Source: Channallabes apus (taxonomy: Eukaryota; Chordata; Actinopteri; Siluriformes; Clariidae). Taken from it: a stretch of 64,000 nucleotides of DNA. The position numbers and the translations under genes were made by a program. This document shows positions 33,527 through 45,500 of this stretch, piece after piece. Every line of letters begins with the position of its first letter. Positions within the stretch are counted from its first letter, which is position 1. The notes under the pieces were generated by a model that had not been told where the DNA came from, searched no databases, and worked only from the letters and a program-made list of their open reading frames with translations. Location of the stretch: contig CM060108.1 of the NCBI GenBank assembly GCA_030522415.1, positions 54,538,452 to 54,602,451 on the forward strand, written 5' to 3'.

Positions 33527-33955
33527 GGCCCCTTTATTAGGTACATATTATTAGAACTAGGTTGGAGCTCTTCTGGCCTCAGATCTGCCTTAATTCTTTG
33601 TGCCATAGACTGACTCCTTAAAGAATTTCCTCCATATTGAGATGAGAGCATCATTGCAGATTTGTCGGCTGCACGGCCATGTTGTGACTCTCCTGTTCCA
33701 CCGCAACAGATCAGGTGACTGTGGAGGTTGTGTGAGTATAGTCTGGTTGAAGAAACCATTGTGAGATGATTTTAGCTTTGTGACATTATTTCGTGCTCAT
33801 AAAGGGATGTACACGGTCAACAACAATACTCAGGTAGGCTGTGGTGCTTAAACCCAAGATTGGTGTTTAAACCAAGGGGTGCTAAATTGATACTAAAAGG
33901 ACCAAAAATCTACCCCACACCATTACACCATGAACAGTGACGGGGTCATGGTCAG
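33527..33955. repeat. Interspersed repeat starting CCCCTTTATTAGGTACA
   Basis: Starts with ACTGGCCCCTTTATTAGGTA and contains GAAACCATTGTGAGATGATT, ATAAAGGGATGTACACGGTC and AACAATACTCAGGTAGGCTG. The phrasing is typical of a high-copy fish repeat. It is cut off at about 33955 by an RTE LINE. Class not determined. Confidence 0.4.
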
Positions 33956-34805
33956 CCCAGGCTTAAACATACTTCTCTGCCACTCCAGATTTCCTCATAC
34001 AACACCATAGCTCCTCTCTCGGCACCCTGTCGTACGCCTTCTCTAAATCTACAAAGACACAATGCAACTCTTTATTACCTTCTCTGTACTTCTCCATCAG
34101 CATCCTCAAAGCAAATACTGCATCTGATGTACTCTTTCTAGGCATAAAACCATATTGCTGCTCACAAATTCTCACCTCTGCCCTTAACCTAGCTTCCACT
34201 ACTCTTTCCCACAGCTTCATTGTATGGCTCATTAGCTTTATGCCTCTGTAATTGCCACAGCTCTGCACATCTCCCTTGTTCTTAAAAATCGGCACCAATA
34301 CACTTCTCCTCCATTCCTCTGGAATCCTCTCGCTGGCCAAGATCTTGTTAAAAAAACTAGTCAGTAACTCGACTGCCACCTCTCCTAAGCACTTCCATAC
34401 CTCCACAGGTATTTCATCAGGACCAACAGCCTTTCCACTCTTCATCCTCTTCAACGCCCTTCTCACCTCACTTTTACTAATATTTGCTACTTCCTGCTCC
34501 ACAGCAGTCACCTCTTCTACTCTTTGTTCTCTTTCGTTTTCCTCATTCATCAACTCCTCAAAGTACTCCTTCCATCTTCCCATCACCCTCCTGGCATCTG
34601 TCAGTACATTTCCATCTCTATCTTTAATCACTCTAACCTGCTGCACATCCTTCCCATCTCTATCTCTCTGCCTCGCCAACCTGTACAGATCCACCTCTCC
34701 CTCCTTACTGTCCAGCCTAGCATACAAGTCCTCCTTCACCTTATGCTGCATCTCACTGTACTCCTGTCTACTCTCTTCAGTCCTCTCAGTGTCCCACTTC
34801 TTCTT
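33956..34805 (-). mobile_element. RTE-type LINE, reverse transcriptase part
   Basis: The minus frame 34751-33963 encodes GRWKEYFEELMNEENERE, MKSGKAVGPDEIPVEVWK, IPEEWRRSVLVPIFKNKGD, CGNYRGIKLMSHTMKLWE, YGFMPRKSTSDAVFALRM and CVFVDLEKAYDRVPR. These are RTE-clade reverse transcriptase motifs up to the first palm block. The YxDD part is missing at this end. The element is interrupted upstream by another LINE (34806-35985) and resumes at 35986. Confidence 0.85.
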
Positions 34806-35985
34806 AGGTTTAGGTTTAGGTTTAGTTTATTTATGAAGCACATTTATAACAGCCGTGAGACTGACCAAAGTGCTGTACATCCACATCATAACACCATAAA
34901 AAGGCTAAAAATGCACTATACATACAACAACGAAATAGGCAGAGTAACGCCTAGTAGGCCAGGGAAAACAGATGGGTTTTTAAATGGAATTTAAAAATGA
35001 TCAAACTGGGAGCCGTTCGAATATCAAATGGCAAGTCATTCCAGAGACGAGGCCCAATAACCGAGAAAGCACGGTCACCTCTACGCTTAAGTCTGGAGTG
35101 TGGGATTAAGAGGAGGTTCTGGTCGCAGGATCTCAATCTTCTCAGGGGGGTATGATGGTGCAGCAATTCAGATAAGTAGATGGGTGCTTGCTGGTGTAAC
35201 GATTTAAAAACAAATAGTAAAATTTTAAAATGAATTCTGAATTGAACAGGCAGCCAATGAAGGGCTTTCAGAAGCGGAGTCACATGATCCCTTTTTTCTT
35301 TTTCTGAAGAAATTTAGCAGCAGCGTTCTGAACCAGTTGAAGACGGGCGATTTGAGCTTTAGAAACACCATAATAAAGAGAGTTGCAATAGTCAAGCCGG
35401 GTTGTAATGAAGGCATGAATGGCCATCTCTAGAGTCTTATCAGTGAGAAAAGGTTTAATTTTAGCGAGCGTACAGAGCTGATAAAAGCTAGATCCAATCA
35501 CGGTAGAGATTTGTTTCTCAAGTTTTAGTTTATCATCTAACAGGAAGCCTAAATTCCGAACCTGAGAGGATCTAAAAGCTGATAGAGGACCCAGATCAAG
35601 ATCAGGGGCCTTGATGTGTTCTGATGGGCCAAAGACTATCACCTCAGTTTTCTTTTCATTAAGGGATAAAAAGTTATGAGATAACCAAGATTTAACTTCC
35701 TTTAAACAGGATAGCAAAGTAGTCATGGCCAGACCATCATTTTCCTTAAAAGGTAAGTAAATTTGCGTATCATCAGCGTAAAAGTGGAAAGATACCCCAT
35801 GTTTCCTAAAAATGGAGCCCAGAGGTAGTATGTACAATGAAAATAGAGTGGGAGCCAGCACAGAGCCTTGTGGAAGTCCACAGGGAAATGAAGAAGTCGA
35901 TGAGGAAAAATCACCTATTTTTACTACATATTTTCTGTCAGATAAAAATGATTGAAACCACTTTAAGACTATGCCAGAGAGGCCC
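34806..35985 (-). mobile_element. Rex1-like LINE 3' fragment inserted in the RTE element
   Basis: The minus frame from 35985 reads GLSGIVLKWFQSFLSDRKYV, GLPQGSVLAPTLFSLY, HFYADDTQIYLPF (active site YADD), FHTTRLDYCNSLYYG-like text and LQLVQNAAAKFL. A frameshift near 35295 moves on to LPVQFRIHFKILLFVFKSLH and WNDLPFDIRTAPSL. The 3' end is a short (CCTAAA)n run at 34803-34830. It joins RTE codons for KRLAK on one side and KKKWDT on the other, showing insertion into an existing RTE copy. Confidence 0.82.
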
Positions 35986-36560
35986 TTAGCTAGCCTCTTT
36001 CCCTGTATACACTCCTTGACTTCCTCATTCCACCACCAAGTCTCCTTGTCCACTTTTCCCTTACCTGATGATACACCAAGTACCTTCCTACCTGTCTCCC
36101 TGATCACATTGGCTGTAGTTGTCCAGTCAACTGGAAGCACCTACTGACAAACTTAGCTTCTAGCCTTGCTGTCATTCCACCTGGTCTCCTGGACACACAG
36201 TATATCCACCTTCCTTCTCTGCATCACATCAACCAACTCTCTTCCCTTCCCTGTCATAGTCTCAACATTCAAAGTCCCCACTGTTTCTTCTCTCTCTGCC
36301 TATGAACACGCCTTCCTCCTCTCCTTTTTCGACCAACAGTAGCCCAATTTCCACCAGCACCCTGTAGATCAACAGCACCGGTGGCGGTCGTTGTTAACCC
36401 GGGCCACGAACGATCCAGTATGGAAGTCCTGTTAATGTTTCGCATTATTTGATTTGTCAAATGTTTTACATCGGATGCCCTTCCTGCCACAACCCTCTGC
36501 ATATATCCAGACTTGGGACTGGCATAAGTAGACACTGGATTGCGCCCCCTGTGGTTGCAT
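35986..36560 (-). mobile_element. RTE-type LINE, 5' part with endonuclease start
   Basis: From the 5' side on the minus strand: GTGTCTACTTATGCCAGTCC and CAGAGGGTTGTGGCAGGAAG (5' UTR), then VGTLNVETMTGKGRELVDVM and KVDILCVQETRW (endonuclease start). A deletion removes most of the endonuclease before TANVIRETGRKVLGVSSGK and KETWWWNEEVKECIQGKRLA. Confidence 0.8.
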
Positions 36561-36579
36561 TATGATTGGTGATTGGTGA

Positions 36580-37260
36580 AATAAATGATTTCATTTATTA
36601 AGGGAAAAATGTTGTTCAAACCTACCTGGCTCTATGTGAAAGCAGAACAACTTCTAAAGACCTGCAGACCTTACTCGGCTCAGGTAAGGCCAGTGTTCAT
36701 GATACAACAATAAGAAAGAGACTGGGAGCAAAAATGGTGTCCATGGGAGAGTTCCAAAGTGAAAGATACCGCTGACAAAAAAGAACACAAATGCTCGTCT
36801 CACATTTGCCAAAAAACATTTTGATTATCACTAAGAATTTTGGGCAAATATTCTTTTTTTTTTTTCAAAAGTTGAGCTTTTTGGAAGGTGTGTGTCCCAT
36901 TACATCTGATGTAAAGCTACAAAGAAAAAGAACATGATTCTAACAGTCACATAAGGTAATCTGGGGCTTTGCAGCATCAGGACCTGGGCAACTTTCAGTA
37001 ATTGATGGAATCATGAATTCTGCACTCTACCAGAAAATCCTGAAGGAGAACGTCCGGCCATCAGTTCGCGACCTCAAGATTAACGCACTTGGGTTATGCA
37101 GCAGCACAACTATCCCAAACACACCAGCAAGTCCACCACTGAATGGCTAAAAAAATTAATAAATAAGTAAAGGTTTTGGAGTGGCCTAGCCAAGTCAGGA
37201 CTTTAATCTGATTGAGATCCTTAAACAAGCTGTTCATCCTTGACAACCCTGCAACATGGC
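36580..37260 (+). pseudogene. Degraded Tc1 transposase relic
   Basis: A diverged copy of the Tc1 family at 3249-4717: it shares GTTCATGATACAACAATAAG, GAAAGAGACTGGG, GAGCTTTTTGGAAGGTGTGT, GAAAATCCTGAAGGAGAACG and the AATGGCTAAA region. Numerous indels break the frame. It lies about 460 bp upstream of the Ig-like gene. Confidence 0.78.
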
Positions 37261-37720
37261 TGAATTCTGATCACTTGCTATATAATATGCCCTCCCACTT
37301 CCAAGCACCATTGTAGTGAGATGTTGTAACTGTAAATTGTAAATATATGTAAATAATTAATAGTTTGTCCAAATAATTGTTCTGACTAGATGGGTATATG
37401 GGACAAACAGACATGTATTCCATCTTACAAAATCCAAATGTATGGTTACATGTAAAACCTGAATGTATCTATTGATATTCCCACAAGTCTTCATACATAG
37501 GGGAAATTAACACTGTCTTTCTTTAGCAAGATTTCTTCCTTTTTTTCATTTACAGTATAAAACCTCCTTCACATGATTATGCTTTTTGTTAAACAGTAAA
37601 AACTTTATGTTCTTTTAACAAAACAGAAATTGAGTGTCAATGCCTAAGTGTGAATGATTCTTGATCAGATTCTGACACTTAGTGGATTCTGTATAGGGTT
37701 AATGGCGTTATGTCTCGGAC
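37261..37720 (+). promoter_or_regulatory. Upstream region of the Ig-like receptor gene
   Basis: This is an AT-rich 460-bp stretch between the Tc1 relic and the start codon. A TATA-like ACAGTATAAAACC lies near 37550, about 170 bp before the ATG. No other clear element is seen, and the transcription start is unknown. Confidence 0.3.
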
Positions 37721-38620
37721 ATGATGTCCTGCTGCATTCTTTGCTGTGTCCTCGTTGGGATCATGCTCACATCCACAAGTAAGTAGTTCCTGGATGATTG
37801 TATGACTGTAATATATATGGATATTTGTATGTGAGCTCCCTGTCTTATGCTGTCTTATAAATATTTTTGCTAACTATAAGGTGTAATGCATTTTCTTTAT
37901 TTCAGTTCCTGTATCAGCTGTTTATTCTGTACAAGGGAAATTTAATCAGTCTGCTGCTCTGCCCTGTGATTGGAGATGTTCTGGTTTGGCCAAATGGACT
38001 CTGCTCAGTAACCCAGGTGATGTAGTGGCTGAGTGTAATCAGACATCCTGCAGGTCGGTAAAGGAGGGGTTTAACATGTCTCATGATAAGTACCTGAAGG
38101 GAGATCTCACCCTCACCATCACTGCAGTTGATGACAGAAAGAGGAACACATACACGTGTCAGTGTGATGGGAGAGGCGTTAGTGATGTGCGTCTCACCAT
38201 TAAGAGTAAGAGTCGTTACCTGCTCTAATGACCAGTTGTTCCTGATTAATTGTTTAGATTTTCATACAGTTCATTTCTTCTTCTTAGAACTTATATCATC
38301 AATTCAGCTAAAGACTGGTGAAGATCTGCTGCTGGACTTGCACATATCCAAACTAGTGGCGGTAATCTATAACCACAAAAACCGAGATGATGAGCAGATC
38401 TGCACTGTGGACAGAAGCTCACTACACTGTACAGCTGAATACACACTGAGAACCTCACTCACTAACACACTACTAACACTGAGAGGAGTAAAGTCAAGTG
38501 ATGGAGGAGTTTACACCATCAGAGACACAGAGAATAATGAGGATCTTCATATTTACACACTTCTTGTTGAAGCTACTAGCCAAGGTAATATCCTATCTAA
38601 ATATATCATTTATATAAACA

Positions 38621-38668
<48 letters not shown>

Positions 38669-39471
38669 AATATATATTATAAATATGAGGTATTACACAA
38701 GAAAATTGGTATTCATAAAAATCCCATAAAGACAGTCATATCCATGCTGTACTCCTGAGTGTGTAAATTTAAACAGAAAAAGGTTAACTAATGTAAACCT
38801 AAACCTGATCAACTTCAGATCCTCTGACCCACAGGATTCCTGCTCTGTCCTACAGTAGCTGTAATAGTCTGTGTATGTTATAACTGTTGGTGCTGATGAG
38901 GTTTAGAAAGTTTATCAGACACCATCTTATACAGACACATGTCTAGTTTTGTTCCTGAGCTTCCAACATGAACTGGACTCCATATGAACTTCTCCACATC
39001 TCCTGTTATACTGAACCTCCAGCCTCCGAACACACAGTATGAGAGCAGATCAATCCCTGCTATCCGTTATCACCCAGATGAGGATGGGTTCCCTGTTCAG
39101 TCTGGTTCCTCTCAAGGTTTCTTCCTATTGCCATCTCAGGGAGTTTTTCCCTCAGCACCGTCACACTCGGCTCGTTCATCAGGGACAATCTGAGTTTTTT
39201 TTTTTGCATACACACTCATATTTCATACAAATTTCCATAATTTTCTTTTGATTCTGGAATAAAATATATTCGTCTTAGTCACATTAGGCCTTACAGACAC
39301 TGAAATCTTTAGATCTTGATCTGTGTCACGTTGCGGGTGTAACGGGCTGTTCTTATCGCCGTGGGCATAAAAATGGCAGGCATAAACGCAGGGGGGTTGA
39401 ATTAACAGAAAATGTCTTTATTCAAAAACATACTCAAAACCAAATAAAACACTGGCTCTGAAAGCATACCA

Positions 39472-39521
<50 letters not shown>

Positions 39522-42500
39522 CACGCTCCTATGAGCGGCCCTACACACACACACAAACACATGCATATCCTACCCACCTATACTCACCTAAGCACATCAC
39601 ACATACACACACGTAAATCCGCACTTAAACCACGCTCCTATGAGCGGCACTACAGGCACACGCCAACACTGCTAAGAGCCGCACTATAACCGCACACACA
39701 CACACACACCCACAGAACAGACACTCACACACACTCGTAGAGCATACCCAGGAGTCGAGCTTAGGTTACATACCGGGAGAGTCTCCAGAGACCGGGGAAG
39801 GGCACTAGGAATTGGTGAGAGACACAAAAGACTTGACAAGGGCACTAGAAACACAGGGGTAATCATCACAGCTTCCAGACACGTAACTAAGGGTGAAATC
39901 AAAGAAACACATAATTACATTCACACAGAAAACACATTCTCAGAGCCAGTCTAACACAAAGTAAAAATAAACAAAGCAAAAGCCCACTAGACACAAACAA
40001 TGCCCGACCCAGTTTCCCAGAGCTAACAGCTTTTTATACAAGTTCTAATGAGCCACCTCGGCACAGGTGAAACTTTGTCATCACCTGACCGAGGTGCCTT
40101 CTGGGAAACTGGGTCTTCTAACAACAAACTACAGAAACCAAAATTCAGCCACAGTGCCCTCTAGGGGCAGTCCCTTACAATCTGCTGGTTGTCTACTGTG
40201 CTTTCACAACCATAACTGATCCCGTAGATCAGGCCCAGAGATTTTCTTCAGAAGATGCACTTCTTCTTCTTCTTTGTCTTTCGGCTGTTCCCTTTCAGGG
40301 GTCGCCACAGCGAATCATCTGCCTCCATCTAACCCTATCCTCTGCATCCTCTTCTCTCACACCAACTAACTTCATGTCCTCTCTCACTGCATCCATAAAT
40401 CTCCTCTTTGGTCTTCCTCTAGACCTCCTGCCTGGTAGTTCCAACCTTAGCATCCTTCTACCGATATATTCACCATCTCTCCTCTGAACATGTCCAAACC
40501 ACCTCAATCTGGCCTCTCTGAAGATGCACATCTAGTTAATATTGTTATTAATGTTGGCTGTTTTTAAAAAGATCTTTGTGACATAACACCAGCAGCATGT
40601 AGTGACCTGGACACTATTCTGCAAGAAGAACCTGTCATGTACTGTATGTATCTGTCATTCCCAGGATGAATTGATGCTGTATTGACCACAAAAGGAGCCC
40701 CTACACCATACTAATGAATTATTGTGGTCTAAAACCAAGCGTTTCCGTTTCATTGTCTACAGGATGCTGGTGGAGGAAAACGTTTCCTGACTCGCTCCAT
40801 CAAAACACCCCAAAGTGGCTCAATAATATTTCACTTTCATCTTCATCAAACCACTCTGTCCCCAGTCTTTCTGTGTGTATCAGTGCATTATCATCCTTCA
40901 GGATACAATGTTTGAACCACTGGGTGCACATGGTCCTCCAGAATGGTTCAGTAGTCCTTGACAATGACGCGCCCATCTAGCACAAGTACTGGGCCTAGGG
41001 AATGCCATGATATTGCAGCCCAAACCATCACTGATCTACCCTTATGCTTTATGCTCTGGGCATGCTACAGTCTGGGTGATTACGCTTCTTTGGTTCTTCT
41101 CCACACCGCAACTCTCCTGGATGTGGGAAATACAGTGAAGGTGGACTCATCAGAGAACAATGCATGTTTCACATTGTCCACAGTCCAAGATTTTCGCTGC
41201 TGGCACTAATGAAACTGATGTTTGGCATTGGTACAAGTTACCAAAGTGTAAGTGCCATATCGCACTTTTTATGAATTTGTTGTTGTGTTTATTTTAGTTT
41301 ATTTTATTTGCTGTTATTTCATTTATTCTACCTTGTTCTATTCATTAGTAAGCCATAAGCTTTATATATTTCTTAGTTATGCATCATAAGTTGACAATCA
41401 TAAGTTGGTCTGTGATGTCATTCTACTATTACATGCATTTGTGTGACTGTGATATGCTAGAAAGCTCAGTATAGATTTGGAAGGCTACGGAAACACAAGC
41501 TTTAGACCGTCAGCTAATGAGAGCTCCCGGTAAGCTAGAAATGCTAAATACAGCAACGAGGTTGTTGTAACCGTCAGCTAATGAGAGCTCCCGGTAAGCT
41601 AGAAATGCTAAATACAGCAACGAGGTTGTTGTAACCGTTAGCTAATGAGAGCTCCCGGTAAGCTAGAAATGTAAAATACAGCAACGAGGTTGTTGTAACC
41701 GTAAGCTAACGTAAGCTGGGAAATTAAGAAACAACAAGAGTGTTGTTAGATGCCCAAGCCAAGATTGTAATCTACAAGATACAGCAAACAGGTTGTTGTA
41801 AAACTCAGAGATTTGCAAGATGCAGCAACTAGTGTCTGTAATAACAGTGGATTTACTCAAGACGACTGTATGAAGTGTTGATTCAAATAAACGACAAAAG
41901 ACAAAGAGATCGGACTTCTGTCATGTGAGTGAAACTTTAAGACATTAGCTACGCGTCAAAACTAGTGAAATAAGCCAACCGCATCTACAAAAGTCTAAAG
42001 CTTTTCCGCTGTTTGAACGAAAACAAGTGAACACTGAAATGGAAAGTGAAAGAGAATAGCCGTCAAACTTCACCATGCCGAACAACGAGGACAACGCTCC
42101 CGGCACTTGGCTGGGGAGCCTAACGGCGCTCCACGAGACGAACAGAAAAAACCTCAACGAGGCGCTGGATGCAAGTAAAGGCAAGCGAATTCGACTGAAT
42201 GCAACGTCTACTGCATTAAAGACACCCATGAACTATGCACGTAAGTTAGACATCCTTGAAACTGAGTACAGACCCAAATACGGGAAGCTGAGAGAGGCCT
42301 TCATGAGAAGTAACGTTGATGTGCTTGTGTACACTCATGAAGACAAACACAGACGCGATCAGGTCGCTTGCGGCGCACCTGAGGCTCAAGGCCGCACAGA
42401 ATTCATAGCTACGGTGGGTCGCTGGAAAGCGGACACCAAGGACACTAAGAGCCACTCTGTGACGTCGCGAATACGCGAAGATGTCTCGCCGGGAGTCAGC

Positions 42501-45500
42501 GTGTCACAGACAACGGCAGCATCCAAAAGGTCTGTAACTTCTACATCATCCTCAGCCCTAATAAAGAAAGTGGAAGCCAACAGAGCAGCCTTGTTGATTA
42601 AAGCAGCAGCCTTAGCAGAACGGCGGGCGTTAGAACAGAAGGAAGCACAATTAAAGGCAAAAGAAGCAGAATTAAAGGCAAAAGAAGCAGAACTAAAGGC
42701 TGATAAAGAAAAGTTGGAATTAGAAACTGCGCTCGCAATTGTCGACGCTGAATTACAGGTTCATCAGGGTTGTAAAAAACGACAGCCTGCATCAAAGAGC
42801 GGAGTCATCGACCCGAGCTGCACACGCTCGAGCAGCCCGCCTTGGACGGGCCACAAACCTGAATACGACAGCCGCCGAAAGCCGGTAAAAGAGAGCACAG
42901 TCAACGAACCAAGTGGCGCACGCGCTCCCAAAGTGGAATACAACGAACTTTACGAGAGCAGCGCGTCGATAGAAAACCTCGGACTGCCATCACGTCGCAA
43001 GACAGCCCATCCAAGTGTACCAGTAAGTTTTGAACCAAAATTGAAAAGTACTTTAAATGAAGGGTCTACCCAAGACAATAAATACACCCGCCATGACATG
43101 TATACTTTAGAATCACAGAGCATGATGCAACAGCAGGCTGACATCACAGCAATGCTCATGAAATGCCAACGGCAATCCTTTTTACCTCAGCGCAATGTTC
43201 CTGTGTTTCATGGTGACCCTCTTGAGTTTACGTCCTTCATGAAAGCATTCAAACATGTTATTGTTGACAAAACCGATAGTGATGCTGATAAGCTGTTTTA
43301 TCTTGAGCAGTTCACTAAGGGAGAGGCTAGAGACCTCGTTATGAGCTGTCAGCTTATGCCAGATCAGTGTGGTTATGCAGAGGCAATGAGACTGTTGCAG
43401 GATAGATTTGGAAATAAACGTCAAGATCGCAAACACGACAGCCGATCGTCCAAGAGCAAGAGCGCACTCATTGAATCGAGCAGCGCGTGTCCGAGCAGCG
43501 CGTGCCTGAGCAGCGCGCACTATCACCTCTCCAACTCAACATGCAACAGCCGAGCGCAGCCTGCGAACGAGAGCGCGGTCACTGAATCGAGCAACGCGCA
43601 CCTGAGCAGCGCGCACACTACGGACCTGGACGCCGCAATCAGCGACGGAAAACCCTGTCACACATCCCTTCAAAGACCCAAACAATCGGGCCAAGGAAAA
43701 CCCAGGGTCAGCGTCGCAACCGAGGACAGACAGGTTGGTAAAATTCACAAAGACTTGATTACACTGAAGAATGCCGGTACATTACCTGTCAGCGCCTTCA
43801 CTAAACCGTGCGCACACTGCAAAGGGGAGCATATCTTAGACGATTGCTTCCAATTTAATGATAAGACACACAAAGACAAAGTAGAATTCTTAAAAAGAAA
43901 TGGATTCTGTTTCGGATGTTTAAGAAAGGGTCATTTGTGGAAAGACTGCACCAAAAAAATTACATGTTCATTGTGTTCAAAGCCACATCCAAGCATGCTA
44001 CACATAGCAGTGCCAGCCACGGTGCAGTTAGCTATGAACGCCCGTGGAAATGAAACTGAAAGTGGCACAACAAATACACCACCTGCTGTGAGTCATGAAT
44101 CAAATGCGCTCACTGGGGCTGGAGGTAATTGCATCCTCCCCATTGTGCCCGTTAAAATAAAGTCCAAGAAAAAGGACACAGTAGAAGCCATGTACTATCA
44201 CGTGAAAGTCCCCGAGAAGGACACTGATCTGCTGCGCTTCCTATGGTGGCCGAATGGAGATGTGAACCAAGACTTAGTTGAAAATAAAATGGTAGTTCAT
44301 CTGTTCGGTGCAAAATTGTTGCCCAGTGGTGCTAACTTCGCCCTCAGAATGACAGTAGAAGAAAACTGCAGCAATGCATCTGCTGTGGCAGTTAACACAG
44401 TGCTTAAAAACTTTCATGTAGACGACTGCCCGAAATCTGTTTCGAGTCATGACCAAGCAGTCACCCTATACAATGATCTCACAAGTCTCTGCACAAGCGG
44501 AGGGTCTAACCTCACTAAATGGGCAAGCAATAGCCGTGCCCTACTGACTGTCATTCCCGAGAGTGAAAGGATCAAAGACATGAGAGACTTAGACTTGAGT
44601 AAAGATGCACTGCCCATAGAGAGAGCTCTGGGGGTGCTGTGGTGCATTAACTCAGACATGTTCAAGTTTAAGATTAGCTTAAAGGAACGACCTGTGACAA
44701 GAGGAGGAATTCTGTCAGTCACTGGCTCAACATACGACCCGTTAGGCTTTCTCCCACCTGCCATACTGCCAGCTACAATCCCAATGCAACAGTTATGTAA
44801 AGAAAAACTAGCCTGGGACGATGACATTCCCGAGCAGTTTGCAACGGCATGGAAAACCTGGCTGCAAGAGCTGCACCGACTGTCCGAGTTCAGCATAGCA
44901 AGGTCCATAAAACCAGCCGACTTCAGAGTTACAGCTACAGCACAACTCCATCACTTCTCGGACGCAAGTGAAATGGGATCCGGAGCTGTCTCATACCTCA
45001 GGTTAGTAAACGCTGATGGACTTACACATTGTGCATTCATGATGGGGAATTCCCGTGTAGCACCCCTGAAACAAACCACCATTCCACGAATGGAACTGAC
45101 TGCGGCAGTGGTCGCTGTAAAAAATGACAAAATGTTGAAAGAACAGCTAGAATTGAAATCGCTGGACTCTATGTTCTGGACTGACAGTACAACTGTTTTG
45201 AGATACATTGATAACGAAACACTTCGTTTTAAAACCTTCGTGGCCAACAGATTCGCCATTATAAGAGAGTCAACCAAGTCACAGCATTGGAGGTACGTTA
45301 ATACCTCACAAAACCCAGCTGATTCTGCCTCCAGGGGGGTATCCTGTGAAAAGTTCATGAAAAATGTCAACTGGATCCAAGGTCCCTCCCTCCTCAAAGA
45401 AGCAGAGTGTAAATGGCCTGAAAATATTCATGACACATCAATAAAAGAAAATTTTGATGAAAATGCTGATGAAGTTAAGCTCTCAGCTTTAGTGAATATT

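Noticed and set aside
33520..33759. Minus frame of 79 codons as a gene
   Set aside because: Lies in a high-copy-style interspersed repeat with no domain.
34803..34830. Telomere-like (TTTAGG)n tract
   Set aside because: It is the short 3' tail of a LINE insertion; vertebrate telomeres are TTAGGG, and it has only a few units.
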